Assembly (NCBI GenBank): GCA_002709565.1
Contig: PAPY01000015.1
Coordinates: 1 to 35,529, forward strand
Direction: 5' to 3'
DNA: 35,529 bases
Source: Legionellales bacterium
GTDB taxonomy: Bacteria; Pseudomonadota; Gammaproteobacteria; UBA1113
Part shown: positions 1 through 8,958 of the stretch, one piece after another
How positions within the stretch are numbered: position 1 is the first letter of the stretch
Layout: the number at the start of each line of letters is the position of its first letter
Program-made: the position numbers and the translations under genes
The notes under the pieces: generated by a model
Databases searched by the model: none
What the model saw: the letters and a program-made list of their open reading frames with translations, nothing else
What the model was told of the DNA's origin: nothing

Positions 1-106
1 ATTAACGAAAAAGCGGAATGTATATGCAATACCTGAGCATTTTGAGTTAAGTTTTTACCCTTTTATGCGCAAAAAGAGACTGGTGCGGAATGTCGGTTAT
101 GGGCAC

Positions 107-138
107 GAAAAAGGGGCCTTAGCAAGCTAAAGCCCCTT
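107..138 (-). terminator. Rho-independent terminator after hpf
   Basis: On the minus strand a GC-rich stem (AAGGGGC with GCCCCTT, extended by TTAGC/GCTAA) is followed by a T-run (the A-run at 108-112 on the plus strand). It lies just past the hpf stop codon and closes the rpoN-hpf transcription unit. Bases 1-106 hold no gene that I can support. Confidence 0.85.
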
Positions 139-151
139 ACTGATGTTAGGA

Positions 152-445
152 TCAGCCTTTGTGACTGGATTGACGTTCTTTGTGTTGTTTGACTTGTTTG
201 TCCAGTTTATCCACAAGGCCATCAATGGCAGCGTACATATCTTCTGAGTGTTCATCGGCATAGAATTGTGCGCCAGGAGCACTAATGGTGGCTTTGGCAA
301 CTTGATTGACTTTTTGTTTCTCAAATACCACATTAATGCTGATAATTTTGTCTAAATGCCGAACTATGCGTTCGAATTTTTTGACGGCGTATTCCCGTAG
401 TGGCGGTGTTACTTCAACATGATGGCCAGTTAGATTAATTTGCAT
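152..445 (-). CDS. hpf: Ribosome hibernation promoting factor, short form
   Basis: A 97-residue protein of the HPF/YfiA (RaiA) family, which binds the 30S decoding region and drives 100S dimer formation in stationary phase. The N-terminus (MQINLTGHHVEVTPPLREY) and the later stretch FYADEHSEDMYAAIDGLVDKLDKQ are the typical beta-alpha-beta core. It lacks the C-terminal dimerisation domain of long HPF, so it is the short gammaproteobacterial type. The start has a good ribosome binding site (AAGGAG, about 6 bases upstream). It follows rpoN at a 130-bp gap, the usual gene order. The ptsN gene that often comes next is not in the window. Confidence 0.93.
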   Translation of the reverse strand: MQINLTGHHVEVTPPLREYAVKKFERIVRHLDKIISINVVFEKQKVNQVAKATISAPGAQFYADEHSEDMYAAIDGLVDKLDKQVKQHKERQSSHKG

Positions 446-575
446 CGTAGACTCCTTAGATAGATTTGATTAGCATTCCACTAATCAATTAATCATTCAT
501 TCATGAGGGACAGTCATATGCTGCCTCTCTCACCTTCATTGTAGTTTTTTAAATGAAATTGTCTAGCCCTCCTCT

Positions 576-1979
576 TTAATGTTGAGATTTAAATTGCTTA
601 CGCAAATGGGTTGGTAAAATTTGTAGACTTTCGCGGTATTTCGCTACGGTTCGACGAGCGATTATTATGTGGAGACGCTCTTGCAATAAGCCAGCAATTG
701 CCTGGTCACTCAGCGGTTTAGTGGGATCTTCATTGTCAATATAATGCTTAATATGGGATTTGATGGCAGTGGCTGAGTAGCTTGCTTTATCTTCACCATC
801 AATATGGCTGGAGAAAAAGTATTTTAATACAAATAGGCCTCGCGGTGTATAAATATATTTGTGATTGGTTATTCGCGAAATAGTGGATTCGTGTAAGTCG
901 GTGATTTCAGCAATCTGTTGTAGCGTGAGGGGTCTCATTGCTGTTTCGCCCTGTTCAATAAAATCTTGTTGATAGTGGATAATGGCACTCGCGACTTTTA
1001 GCAGGGTATCGTTGCGATTTTGAAGGCTTTTGATGAACCAGCGGGCCTGTTGGAGTTTTTCTTTGAGGGCTTGGCAAGTTTTACTGTGATCATTAGCTAA
1101 CACATCAGCATATTGCTGGTTGAGTTTGACTAATTGACTCAAGTCGTCATAGATACCAACATGCCATTGACCATTCGACTTCATGACATAGACATCGGGT
1201 CGGATATAGTGTTGTTTGATATCAGTATAGTCAAAATTAGGTCGGGGCTTTAAGTGGTGAATTACGTCTAGGGCTGCGGCAAGCTCGTGTTGTTTCAGGT
1301 GTTCCAGTTGGCGCAAGTGTTTAAAGTCATGTTTTACCAATAAATCAAAATGTTCGAGGATAATTGTTTTGGCGTGATGCACGGCCTCATTATTATTCGC
1401 TTGGCCTTGTAACTGCACTAATAAAAACTCTTGTAGATTACGACTGCCGATACCGATAGGATCAAGGTGTTGGATTTGCTGGAGAACCGCTTCAATCTCA
1501 GCATCGGTAATGGTTTCATCCTGGGGTGGGATGGCTGCACGGATATCATCGCAAGCTATGGTCAAGTAACCGTGGTCATCAATCCCATCAATGATTGCAA
1601 GGGCGATATAATAATCGAGATCAGATAAGGGTAATAAATTCAGTTGCTGCAATATGTGTTGATGTAAGTGTTGCTCACTATCATCGGTGATATCAAACAA
1701 TTTATCTCGCAGATTCAAGGGCTGGCCTGGGTGGCTGGGTAATTCAATGGTGTCACGGAAGTAAGCTTCTTCGCTGTCTTGATAATTGCTTTCAAGCTCG
1801 TTGTCGGCGTCTGTCGCGGTAGACTCTTCCGCCAAGCTCAGTAGCGGGTTATCGGCCAATTGCTCGCTAATTTCATGGGCTAGTTCATCATTGGATAATT
1901 GTAATAAATAAATCGCCTGTTTTAATTCCGGCGTTAAATGCAGTGATTGCTGCAGGCGTTGTGAGAGTGATGTTTTCAT
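576..1979 (-). CDS. rpoN: RNA polymerase sigma-54 factor
   Basis: 467 residues, close to the usual 470-500. The N-terminal activator-contact region is glutamine/leucine rich (LQQSLHLTPELKQAIYLLQL). An acidic linker follows at about residues 50-90, then the core-binding domain. The canonical RpoN box ARRTVAKYRE at residues 441-450 recognises the -24 promoter element. RpoN directs transcription from -24/-12 promoters and needs an AAA+ activator; one such activator, PilR, is encoded in this window at 21417-22760. No strong Shine-Dalgarno is visible upstream of the ATG. Normally rpoN lies directly behind lptB; here an unknown gene separates them, so it may have its own promoter in 1980-2094. Confidence 0.97.
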   Translation of the reverse strand: MKTSLSQRLQQSLHLTPELKQAIYLLQLSNDELAHEISEQLADNPLLSLAEESTATDADNELESNYQDSEEAYFRDTIELPSHPGQPLNLRDKLFDITDDSEQHLHQHILQQLNLLPLSDLDYYIALAIIDGIDDHGYLTIACDDIRAAIPPQDETITDAEIEAVLQQIQHLDPIGIGSRNLQEFLLVQLQGQANNNEAVHHAKTIILEHFDLLVKHDFKHLRQLEHLKQHELAAALDVIHHLKPRPNFDYTDIKQHYIRPDVYVMKSNGQWHVGIYDDLSQLVKLNQQYADVLANDHSKTCQALKEKLQQARWFIKSLQNRNDTLLKVASAIIHYQQDFIEQGETAMRPLTLQQIAEITDLHESTISRITNHKYIYTPRGLFVLKYFFSSHIDGEDKASYSATAIKSHIKHYIDNEDPTKPLSDQAIAGLLQERLHIIIARRTVAKYRESLQILPTHLRKQFKSQH

Positions 1980-2094
1980 AATACTTTAAGTGTAATAGAG
2001 AATTGAGGATTTGGCAGGGTGGGGCGGATAGTTGTTATTTAACAAGAGGTTAGTAGATGCGGGATAGTGATAGCTTTACGCAGTGGCTGTCTAT

Positions 2095-3123
2095 TTAACG
2101 TGAATATTTAAATGAATACTTTGCTTGCTTTGGCGTTGCATTAATGTCTGAGGAGGGCAAATTTCCTGAAACGGTTTGATCGTGCAGTATCTTGTTCATT
2201 TCGGCAATGAATGTTTCTGTTTTTGATGAAAATAGATTGGTACTGAAGAAAAATAGATTGCTGTTAATGACGCTTCTATTTGTAACACCCTCAGTGTTTA
2301 TAGATGAGTGATTTCCATCTAGCCAGCCACTAACGATAGTTTCAAAGTCAGCATTGCCATCTGCTTGTTCCACTTCACCTTTAAGGGCACTCAGTGCTGA
2401 TATTTTATGAGTAGAGGTAAAGTAGAAATAGCCTGATGGGCTATTTTCTCTTTTCTCTAAGCACGATATCCGGTCAGCTAACAAGTCTAACAGCAACTGT
2501 TTCGTGTTTTTGACGACCACCTTCTTTGCGGGGAACAGCCCATGTTTCAACTTATCAGTTGTCGCTTGATTATTTTTCAATACCTTGTAGGCAGCAAACT
2601 CAGCGATGGTTTCTCTAAGCACTTTGATGAGTGGTTTATAGCGGTGTATCCCCCATTGGAAAGAGGGGCATGAGCGTTCCCTATAGGGTGATGGTCGCTC
2701 ATTGAATTTTTTATCCTCTAGCTTATTCAGCACATCAATATTTTCTCTAAGAATCTTAATTAACCTAGTGAAAACTGGCTCAACGGTGTCAATCATTATT
2801 CCTTCGTCTGAGCTAGAACTTATACTCAGTTGGCGTTGCTGGAGTTCCTGTGAAGTGAAGTCGCACTCTAAAGTCTCTTTCTGGGCGTTTCTCATGGCCT
2901 CTAAATTACGTCGCAGCGACGAATATATTTTTGCTTCAGCAGCGATAATAGGGTGTGTTGTTGCACGTTGATGGCCGAAGTATTCATCAAGGTTAGCAAT
3001 GACGACATTAATAAGTGTTGTATCATTTAGTTCTGCAAAATCAGGAACTAATGCTAACTCTTCTTGGGTGAATTCAACATCCACGACATCGTCGAGTGTG
3101 AATAGACTGTTATCGAAACCCAT
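2095..3123 (-). CDS. Unknown 342-residue protein inserted between lptB and rpoN
   Basis: I do not recognise the family. The protein is soluble-looking, with no signal peptide or membrane segment. It has an acidic N-terminus (residues 10-25), a Ser-rich stretch SISSSSDEG near residue 100, and several amphipathic helices. The C-terminal part (ALSALKGEVE onward, then a stretch ending in ETFIAEMNKIL) and a polar serine-containing tail recall the layout of Legionella/Coxiella Dot/Icm substrates, but that is only a resemblance. A clear AGAGGG ribosome binding site lies 7 bases before the ATG, with a palindrome-rich 203-bp upstream region. It interrupts an otherwise strongly conserved gene order, which suggests lineage-specific acquisition. 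Confidence 0.72.
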   Translation of the reverse strand: MGFDNSLFTLDDVVDVEFTQEELALVPDFAELNDTTLINVVIANLDEYFGHQRATTHPIIAAEAKIYSSLRRNLEAMRNAQKETLECDFTSQELQQRQLSISSSSDEGIMIDTVEPVFTRLIKILRENIDVLNKLEDKKFNERPSPYRERSCPSFQWGIHRYKPLIKVLRETIAEFAAYKVLKNNQATTDKLKHGLFPAKKVVVKNTKQLLLDLLADRISCLEKRENSPSGYFYFTSTHKISALSALKGEVEQADGNADFETIVSGWLDGNHSSINTEGVTNRSVINSNLFFFSTNLFSSKTETFIAEMNKILHDQTVSGNLPSSDINATPKQAKYSFKYSR

Positions 3124-3159
3124 AGTGCTGCCCTCTTTTTTATTGACTATTATGTAGCT

Positions 3160-3205
3160 ACATCATGTCAGATGATGTTAATGTTACGGGCTAACATTTG
3201 TTAGC
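3160..3205. promoter_or_regulatory. Two short palindromes upstream of the inserted unknown gene
   Basis: Two perfect 7-bp inverted repeats sit 37-82 bases before the start at 3123: ACATCAT/ATGATGT (3160-3166 and 3172-3178) and GCTAACA/TGTTAGC (3190-3196 and 3199-3205). They could be operators or weak hairpins. The rest of the 3124-3326 spacer holds only a distant 8-bp inverted repeat (3252-3259 and 3308-3315) and no gene. Regulatory function is inferred from position only. Confidence 0.3.
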
Positions 3206-3326
3206 TGCGTGCCCCGTTAGCGACCTTTATTATTACTTTACCAGAGCTGTCAAGCCCAATATTTACCCCAGATGGAGGTGTCTGTTTAAAAGCTAGCTTG
3301 ATGGTCCTTGGGCTTATTTATAGGGA

Positions 3327-4052
3327 TCAGAGGTAAAAGTCTTCGCCTAGATATACTTCACGTACTTTCTTGTTCTTGAGGATGGCCTCAGGCTTACCGT
3401 CACAGATGATTTGGCCTTCGTTGACGATGTAGGCGCGTTGACAAATATCTAAGGTTTCTCGGACATTGTGGTCGGTGATGAGGATACCTATGTCTCGCTC
3501 ACATAAATGGGTAATAATGCGTTTGATGTCGATAACCGAAATCGGGTCGACGCCCGCAAAAGGCTCATCAAGCAGGATAAATGCTGGCTCTGTTGCTAGG
3601 GCGCGGGCTATTTCTACGCGACGTCGCTCTCCGCCTGATAAACTCATGCCTAAGGTATCGCGGATGTGGCTGACGTGTAACTCATGTAGTAATTGGTCGG
3701 TTAAATCGAGCCGTTGCTGGTTGTCTAATTCTTTGCGCAATTCGAGGATTGCCATGATGTTTTGTTCCACCGTCAAGCGACGAAAGACCGAGGTTTCTTG
3801 AGGCAGATAGCCAATACCCAATCGTGCCCGTTCATGCATGGGTAGGTGAGTGATATTGGTATCATCGAAATATACTGAACCCTCTTCATTGGGAATGAGG
3901 CCAACTATCATGTAGAAACTCGTGGTTTTACCGGCACCATTGGGGCCGAGTAAGCCGACAATTTCGCCGCTGCTGATGTTCAAGGAGACATCTTTGACGA
4001 CTTTGCGATTTTTGTAGCTTTTGCCGAGGTTGTTGGCTTTTAGGGTATGCAT
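3327..4052 (-). CDS. lptB: LPS export ABC transporter ATPase LptB
   Basis: Cytoplasmic ATPase of the LptB2FGC machine that extracts LPS from the inner membrane and pushes it along the LptA bridge. With the start chosen here it is 241 residues, the usual LptB length. Walker [10 protein letters not shown] is at residues 36-44, the Q-loop glutamine near 85, the signature LSGGERRR at 138-145 and Walker B FILLDEP at 158-164. An upstream in-frame ATG at 4091 would add 13 residues and overlap lptA. I prefer the ATG at 4052 because an AAGGA ribosome binding site precedes it and the gap to lptA is then 10 bases. Confidence 0.95.
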   Translation of the reverse strand: MHTLKANNLGKSYKNRKVVKDVSLNISSGEIVGLLGPNGAGKTTSFYMIVGLIPNEEGSVYFDDTNITHLPMHERARLGIGYLPQETSVFRRLTVEQNIMAILELRKELDNQQRLDLTDQLLHELHVSHIRDTLGMSLSGGERRRVEIARALATEPAFILLDEPFAGVDPISVIDIKRIITHLCERDIGILITDHNVRETLDICQRAYIVNEGQIICDGKPEAILKNKKVREVYLGEDFYL

Positions 4053-4062
4053 GGGGTTCCTT

Positions 4063-4614
4063 TTATTTGGACTTAATGTCGTCGGGTTCAATGATAATCG
4101 TTGTACGGCCTGCTTGGCCTTTTTTGCCAGGTTTATTCATGGCCGTCAGGACTTCGCCTTCGGTGTCGTATTTAAGGTAAGGGCCATCAATCGAGTCATT
4201 ACCTTGACGGGCTTTGGCATTGCCGATGAGTAGGGCATAGTGTTTTTGTGGAAAATACTTAATGAGATCAGCCTCGGCAATCAAGGGCGGCTTATTGAGG
4301 TTGGTTTTACTCTCAAAATGGGCGCGCTGGTGTTTGCCAGCATGAATAATAATGCGGGTGATTTTGTTGTCTTTGCTGCTGTGGGTAATGATTTTATCAC
4401 CTGTAACATGGGTAGTACCGCGGTCGACTTTAACATTGCCGGTGTAAACACCAATGCCGGTTTGCTTGTTGATTTCAGCTTGGTCGGCGTAGAGGTATGT
4501 TTTTTCCTGTTTGTCACTGTCCAGGGCAAAGACGATGCCAGGCAGCAACAGACTCAAACTGATGATCGCAAGCCAGCTACTTGTGTTTGTTCGCGTCAGC
4601 CACTTCGGCATCAT
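4063..4614 (-). CDS. lptA: LPS transport periplasmic bridge protein LptA
   Basis: Periplasmic OstA-fold protein that forms the beta-jellyroll bridge carrying LPS between LptC and LptD. A signal peptide ([17 protein letters not shown], cleavage before LDSDK) is followed by the family start [25 protein letters not shown]. Length is about 180 residues, normal for LptA. The ATG pair at 4614/4611 follows AAGGAG at 3-6 bases, whereas a GTG at 4629 has no such site, so I start at 4614. The gene overlaps the 3' end of lptC by 38 bases, which suggests translational coupling. Confidence 0.92.
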   Translation of the reverse strand: MMPKWLTRTNTSSWLAIISLSLLLPGIVFALDSDKQEKTYLYADQAEINKQTGIGVYTGNVKVDRGTTHVTGDKIITHSSKDNKITRIIIHAGKHQRAHFESKTNLNKPPLIAEADLIKYFPQKHYALLIGNAKARQGNDSIDGPYLKYDTEGEVLTAMNKPGKKGQAGRTTIIIEPDDIKSK

Positions 4615-5197
4615 ACACTCCTTGGGCACGGGAGAGTAACTCTACCCGCTTTTCGTTGATATAGGCCTTCATGCCAACGGATTTTACCACGACACCGGTT
4701 TCAGAGAAGGTTACGGGCTTGTCGGTTTTAGCGAAATCTTTGTCGGGATAGACTTCTAAATAACTGGTGGTCATGGTCATGTCGTCGTTATTATTCCCGG
4801 GTGGTTCATGGATCTTAACGTTGTCCCACAGAATAATCTGCGTATCGCCATCAATAGTTTTGCCATTCAATGCGGTAACATGCCAGGGATTTTTGCCATC
4901 CTTGTCGTTGTAGAGTATGACATGGGGGTTGCTGGCCACACTGCTGTCGTGGTCAGGGTAGTGAACAATACGGGGACTAATCAACTGGCTGTGGAGTTTG
5001 CCTTGTTTGTCGATATGAGTTGCTACGACTTGTTCGGCAAAGGCATCAGGGTGAGACGTATCCTCCGCTTTGGGCGCGAACTGATTCATGCTGGTTTGTT
5101 TCAATAACCAGATGGTGTAAATCAGCAACAGCAGCAAGCCAAAGCTGATGAGGTATTTGCTCTTATTCGCCAAAATAACATTGCTCCATTTCCGCAA
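4577..5197 (-). CDS. lptC: LPS export inner-membrane protein LptC
   Basis: Bitopic inner-membrane component of the LPS export machine, which hands LPS from LptB2FG to LptA. One N-terminal membrane segment (YLISFGLLLLLIYTIWLL) precedes a periplasmic jellyroll with family features such as DKQGKLHSQLISPRIVHYP and the middle stretch NGKTIDGDTQIILWDNVKI. 206 residues against about 190 in E. coli. The start appears to be TTG at 5197, with AAGG five bases upstream; a second TTG at 5173 is possible. It overlaps the kdsC end by 35 bases and the lptA start by 38, so kdsC-lptC-lptA are probably translationally coupled. Confidence 0.9.
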   Translation of the reverse strand: MRKWSNVILANKSKYLISFGLLLLLIYTIWLLKQTSMNQFAPKAEDTSHPDAFAEQVVATHIDKQGKLHSQLISPRIVHYPDHDSSVASNPHVILYNDKDGKNPWHVTALNGKTIDGDTQIILWDNVKIHEPPGNNNDDMTMTTSYLEVYPDKDFAKTDKPVTFSETGVVVKSVGMKAYINEKRVELLSRAQGVYDAEVADANKHK

Positions 5198-5690
5198 GCG
5201 TGCCTTGGGCTGTCATGATCAATTCACAAACTTCCCGCGCCGCGCCATGGCCGCCGTTGATGGTGGTTTGCCACTTGGCAAATTCCTTCACCCGCCCCGT
5301 GGCATTGTTGACCGCCATGCCTAAGCCGACTTTTTTGATAACCGGCACATCAGGTAAATCATCACCCAGGTAAGCGAAGTGCTCGTCCTCAAGGTTCAAG
5401 CGATGTTTCAAGATAGTATAAGCTTCGAGTTTATCACCTTGTCCTTGAAATACATGTTTGATACCCAGAGCATTCATGCGCACGTTAATACAAGGAGAGT
5501 CATGTTTGGTAATGATAGCCACTTCTACGCCTGACTGTTGTAGCATTTTAATACCTTGGCCATCATGACAATGGAACGCTTTAAACTGCGTGCCTTCATC
5601 GGTGTAGTATAAACTGCCGTCGGTTAAAACGCCGTCAATATCGAGAATCAAGCAGCGAATGTTTTTGGCGAGTGTGTGTATTTCTTGCAT
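5163..5690 (-). CDS. kdsC: 3-deoxy-D-manno-octulosonate 8-phosphate phosphatase
   Basis: HAD-superfamily phosphatase that converts Kdo-8-phosphate to Kdo for LPS inner-core synthesis. The nucleophile motif LILDIDGVLTDG has catalytic aspartates D17 and D19, followed by the KdsC-specific HCHDGQGIKMLQ segment. The late motif YLGDDLPDVPVI supplies the magnesium-binding aspartates. 175 residues is the expected size of this capless tetrameric enzyme. AAGGA lies 6 bases before the ATG. It sits directly behind kdsD, so both Kdo-branch enzymes are adjacent to the LPS transport genes. Confidence 0.95.
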   Translation of the reverse strand: MQEIHTLAKNIRCLILDIDGVLTDGSLYYTDEGTQFKAFHCHDGQGIKMLQQSGVEVAIITKHDSPCINVRMNALGIKHVFQGQGDKLEAYTILKHRLNLEDEHFAYLGDDLPDVPVIKKVGLGMAVNNATGRVKEFAKWQTTINGGHGAAREVCELIMTAQGTLAEMEQCYFGE

Positions 5691-5715
5691 GGTGGTTCCT
5701 TATGGTTAAAGTCAG

Positions 5716-6690
5716 TTACATGACGCCGGCGCTTAATAAATCATGCATGTGTACCGCGCCGATAATCGTGTTGTTATCATCAATAATCATCAGTGAGGTT
5801 ATCTTAAAAGACTCCATGATTTGTAAGGCTTCAGCAGCCAAAATGCCGGTTTGGATAGTTTTACAGCTAGCAGTCATGACCTCGCTTATTCGGGTATTGT
5901 GGAGATCTAAATCTTTATCCAGAGTACGACGCAAGTCACCATCGGTATAGATCCCTAACAATTTGTGTTCATCATCAGTGATTGATGTCATACCAAGGCC
6001 TTTGAGAGTCATTTCTATTAATGCATCACGGATACTGGCAGTGTTTTTCACCGTGGGCACTCGTTCGCCAGTACGCATGACATCGTCGACTTTGAGTAGT
6101 AACCGTCGCCCAAGGCTGCCACCAGGGTGGGAGAGGGCAAAGTCTTCGGCGGTAAAGCCACGGGCTTCAAGTAGGGCAATCGCTAGCGCATCCCCCATCA
6201 CCAAGGCAGCAGTGGTACTGGAAGTGGGGGCAAGGCCTAATGGGCAGGCTTCTTGCTCAACACTGATATCGATATTCACGGTAGCAGCCCGGCTTAATTC
6301 AGACCGGGGATTGCCGGTCAGGGCGATAAAGGGCACATTTAGCCGCTTAATGAGAGGCAAAATAGTTAAAATTTCGGGGGTTTTACCGGAGTTGGATAAG
6401 GCGATCACCACGTCTTTGCGGGTGATCATGCCCAAATCGCCATGGCTTGCCTCACCAGGGTGGACAAAAAAGGCAGGACTGCCGGTACTGGCCAAGGTTG
6501 CTGCGATTTTGCCGCCGATATGGCCGGATTTCCCCATGCCTATCACCACAATCCGACCCTCACAGGCCATCAGGATTTCACAAGCATGGGCGAAGTTATC
6601 ATCAATGCGGGAGGCTAAGTCTTGAATAACACGACCTTCGGTTTCGATGACCGCTAAGCCTAATCCACAGATTTTTTGTCTGTCGAGCAT
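5716..6690 (-). CDS. kdsD: D-arabinose 5-phosphate isomerase
   Basis: Converts ribulose-5-phosphate to arabinose-5-phosphate, the first step to Kdo. An SIS domain carries GMGKSGHIGGKIAATLASTG and the histidine segment FVHPGEASHGDLGM. Two CBS domains follow (from VDDVMRTGERVP and VMTASCKTI). With the ATG at 6690 it has 324 residues, matching the family. The open frame extends to an ATG at 6726, but the added residues are not family-like, and GGAT lies shortly before 6690. First gene of the minus-strand LPS cluster, divergent from mlaF. Confidence 0.95.
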   Translation of the reverse strand: MLDRQKICGLGLAVIETEGRVIQDLASRIDDNFAHACEILMACEGRIVVIGMGKSGHIGGKIAATLASTGSPAFFVHPGEASHGDLGMITRKDVVIALSNSGKTPEILTILPLIKRLNVPFIALTGNPRSELSRAATVNIDISVEQEACPLGLAPTSSTTAALVMGDALAIALLEARGFTAEDFALSHPGGSLGRRLLLKVDDVMRTGERVPTVKNTASIRDALIEMTLKGLGMTSITDDEHKLLGIYTDGDLRRTLDKDLDLHNTRISEVMTASCKTIQTGILAAEALQIMESFKITSLMIIDDNNTIIGAVHMHDLLSAGVM

Positions 6691-6803
6691 GGTTCTATCC
6701 ATTAAATAGTCAAAAGTTGGCCACATTTTACCGGAAAATGCTGTTAAGGTACAGGCGAGGGGGGCCCTGAAAGATATTTCCGGCCTGCTCGTTGTTGCCG
6801 GGC

Positions 6804-6832
6804 TTGCTTAATCACGGGGGCCAAGCAATAAT
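6804..6832 (+). promoter_or_regulatory. Candidate sigma-70 promoter for the mla operon
   Basis: TTGCTT (6804-6809) and AATAAT (6827-6832) are separated by exactly 17 bases, about 35 bases before the chosen mlaF start. Recognised by eye from consensus and position; no other better candidate was seen in the kdsD-mlaF divergent spacer. Confidence 0.35.
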
Positions 6833-6866
6833 TAATACCTTGTGCGTGTTCATTTTTGGGAAATTC

Positions 6867-7682
6867 ATGGGCGAAAAAGACGATATTTTGGTGAAAATCC
6901 GCGGGATGTCCTTTTACCGTGGTGATAGGCCAATTTTCAAGGATGTGGATTTAGATATTCGTCGGGGCAAAGTGACTGCCATTATGGGCCCAAGTGGCAC
7001 CGGCAAAACCACGCTCTTACGTCTGATTGGGGGGCAATTGCAGCCTCATGCTGGGACCATCGAGGTTAACGGCCAATGTATCCATGAGATGAGCCGTAAA
7101 CAACTCTACAAAGCCCGCCGGGATATGGGATTATTATTCCAAACAGGGGCGTTATTCACCAACCTCAGCGTGTTTGAGAACGTTGCTTTTCCCCTGATTG
7201 AACATACGAATTTATCTCCTACCATGATCCGGGACTTGGTGTTGATGAAGCTGGAGGCGGTAGGTCTTAGAGGGGCGCGTGATTTGCGCACGGACCAATT
7301 ATCCGGTGGGATGGCAAGACGGGTTGCCCTAGCCCGAGCCATTGCCTTGGATCCGGAACTGATTATGTATGACGAACCGTTTACCGGCCAAGATCCGATT
7401 TCGATGGGCGTGTTAGTCAAATTGATACGGTCGCTGAATGATGCTCTCGGTATGACCAGTATCGTGGTTTCCCATGATGTGCCAGAGACTGCTAGCATCG
7501 CTGATTATATTTACGTGATTTCGGGTGCTGAAATTGTCGGACAAGGGGCGCCAGAAGCTCTCGCCACCGATGAAAATCCTTATGTAAAACAATTCATGCA
7601 TGGCTTACCTGATGGGGCCGTGCCTTTTCATTATCCTGCAAAGGATTACCAAGACGATATTTTGAATGGAGATAAAGGATGA
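6867..7682 (+). CDS. mlaF: Phospholipid ABC transporter ATPase MlaF
   Basis: ATPase of the MlaFEDB inner-membrane complex that moves phospholipids between the membranes and keeps the outer leaflet asymmetric. Walker [10 protein letters not shown] is at residues 41-49, the signature [14 protein letters not shown] near 170 and Walker B LIMYDEP about 20 residues later; the MlaF-type [11 protein letters not shown] and the switch histidine in VVSHDVPE are present. The start at 6867 (MGEKDDILV) gives 271 residues, the family length. The longer frame from 6792 adds an unrelated hydrophobic leader. It overlaps mlaE by 4 bases (ATGA). Confidence 0.95.
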   Translation: MGEKDDILVKIRGMSFYRGDRPIFKDVDLDIRRGKVTAIMGPSGTGKTTLLRLIGGQLQPHAGTIEVNGQCIHEMSRKQLYKARRDMGLLFQTGALFTNLSVFENVAFPLIEHTNLSPTMIRDLVLMKLEAVGLRGARDLRTDQLSGGMARRVALARAIALDPELIMYDEPFTGQDPISMGVLVKLIRSLNDALGMTSIVVSHDVPETASIADYIYVISGAEIVGQGAPEALATDENPYVKQFMHGLPDGAVPFHYPAKDYQDDILNGDKG

Positions 7683-8461
7683 TGGCACGGGTGCGTGGTG
7701 TGGGCCGGATGGGTGTCCATGTGCTAACGGGAGTAGGAACTTCCGGGATCTTTTTGTTAAAAACCCTTGCTCGTTGGCCGAGAGTGGTGCGCTCGTTTCC
7801 ATTTTTGATCAAAGAATGTTTTTTTGTTGGTGTGTTGTCATTACCGATTGTTGTTGTGTCGGCCCTGTTCATTGGGATGGTGGTAGCACTGCAGGGCTTT
7901 AATGTGCTGAATAAATTCAGCGCGGTATCTGAACTTGGGCAACTGGTTGCCTTGAGTGTGGTACGGGAACTTGGGCCGGTGATTACGGCCCTATTATTTG
8001 CAGGCCGTGCGGGTTCAGCCTTAACCGCTGAGATTGGTTTGATGAAAACCACGGAACAATTATCCAGTATGGAAATGATGGGGGTTGACCCACTATGGCG
8101 AGTGATTTCTCCAAGGCTGTGGGCGGGATTTTATACTATGCCGGTGTTGGCAACAATTTTCTGTGCCGTCGCGATTTTTGGCGGCTATCTCGTTGGGGTG
8201 CAATGGCTCGGTGTGGATGCCGGTACGTTCTGGTCGAATATGCAATCGTCAGTGGATTTTTATAATGATGTGGTGAATGGCCTCATTAAGAGTGTGGTAT
8301 TTGGTTTTGTCTGTACCTGGATTGCCGTGTATCAAGGCTATGCCAGTACACCAACAGCCGCAGGCATTAGCCATTCAACAACCCGCTGTGTGGTGTATTC
8401 ATCACTGGCGGTATTGGGTTTAGATTTTGTATTAACAACCGTCATGATGGGAGGATGGTAG
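7679..8461 (+). CDS. mlaE: Phospholipid ABC transporter permease MlaE
   Basis: Permease of the MlaFEDB complex, 260 residues, with about five hydrophobic membrane spans. Family landmarks include the stretch [19 protein letters not shown], the coupling-helix region [20 protein letters not shown] and [20 protein letters not shown]. The start overlaps the mlaF stop by 4 bases and its end overlaps the start region of mlaD, so translation is probably coupled along the operon. Confidence 0.95.
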   Translation: MMARVRGVGRMGVHVLTGVGTSGIFLLKTLARWPRVVRSFPFLIKECFFVGVLSLPIVVVSALFIGMVVALQGFNVLNKFSAVSELGQLVALSVVRELGPVITALLFAGRAGSALTAEIGLMKTTEQLSSMEMMGVDPLWRVISPRLWAGFYTMPVLATIFCAVAIFGGYLVGVQWLGVDAGTFWSNMQSSVDFYNDVVNGLIKSVVFGFVCTWIAVYQGYASTPTAAGISHSTTRCVVYSSLAVLGLDFVLTTVMMGGW

Positions 8462-8463
8462 AC

Positions 8464-8958
8464 GTGGGTGAACGATTTGTAGAAACCATAGTCGGTTTGT
8501 TTATGATAGCAGGGATAGCTTGCTTGGTGGTGTTAGCATTTAAGGTCAGTGGTTTGACGACTTACACAGTTGCTAACAGTTATAAAATTACCGCAGACTT
8601 CGATAATATCGGGGATCTTAAACCCCGCGCGCCAGTGGCGATTGCCGGGGTGCGCATTGGGCAAGTGACCAATATTGATTTGGATCCAAAGTCGTACAAG
8701 GCAGTGGTAACCATGCAAATTGATGCTGATGACGACAACATCCCAGTGGATTCATCGGCCAGTATTGTAACGGCGGGTTTGTTGGGCGCGAATTACATTT
8801 CAATAAGCCCAGGTTTTGAAGATAACTTCATGAAAAATGGCGGTCAGATTGAAGAGACCCATCCGGCATTAATGCTAGAAACCATGATCGGCCAATTGTT
8901 ATTTAACATGGGTAAAGACGACAAGAAGGAGGAAACCGATGCGACGAATAATAGCTAG
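8464..8958 (+). CDS. mlaD: Phospholipid transporter substrate-binding protein MlaD
   Basis: Bitopic MCE-domain protein that forms the hexameric ring of the Mla inner-membrane complex. One N-terminal membrane helix (IVGLFMIAGIACLVVLAFKV) precedes the MCE domain (ITADFDNIGDLKPRAPVAIA, GVRIGQVTNIDLDP). About 164 residues, single MCE domain, as expected for MlaD rather than PqiB or YebT. Two starts are possible: ATG at 8455, which touches a GGGAGG with no spacing, or GTG at 8464, nine bases behind the same site. I prefer the GTG on ribosome-binding grounds. The end overlaps mlaC by 20 bases. Confidence 0.93.
   Translation: MGERFVETIVGLFMIAGIACLVVLAFKVSGLTTYTVANSYKITADFDNIGDLKPRAPVAIAGVRIGQVTNIDLDPKSYKAVVTMQIDADDDNIPVDSSASIVTAGLLGANYISISPGFEDNFMKNGGQIEETHPALMLETMIGQLLFNMGKDDKKEETDATNNS

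Noticed and set aside
7106-7498. Long open frames antisense to mlaF, murA, kdsD and similar genes
   Set aside because: They are shadow frames of strongly recognised genes, without ribosome binding sites or family features.
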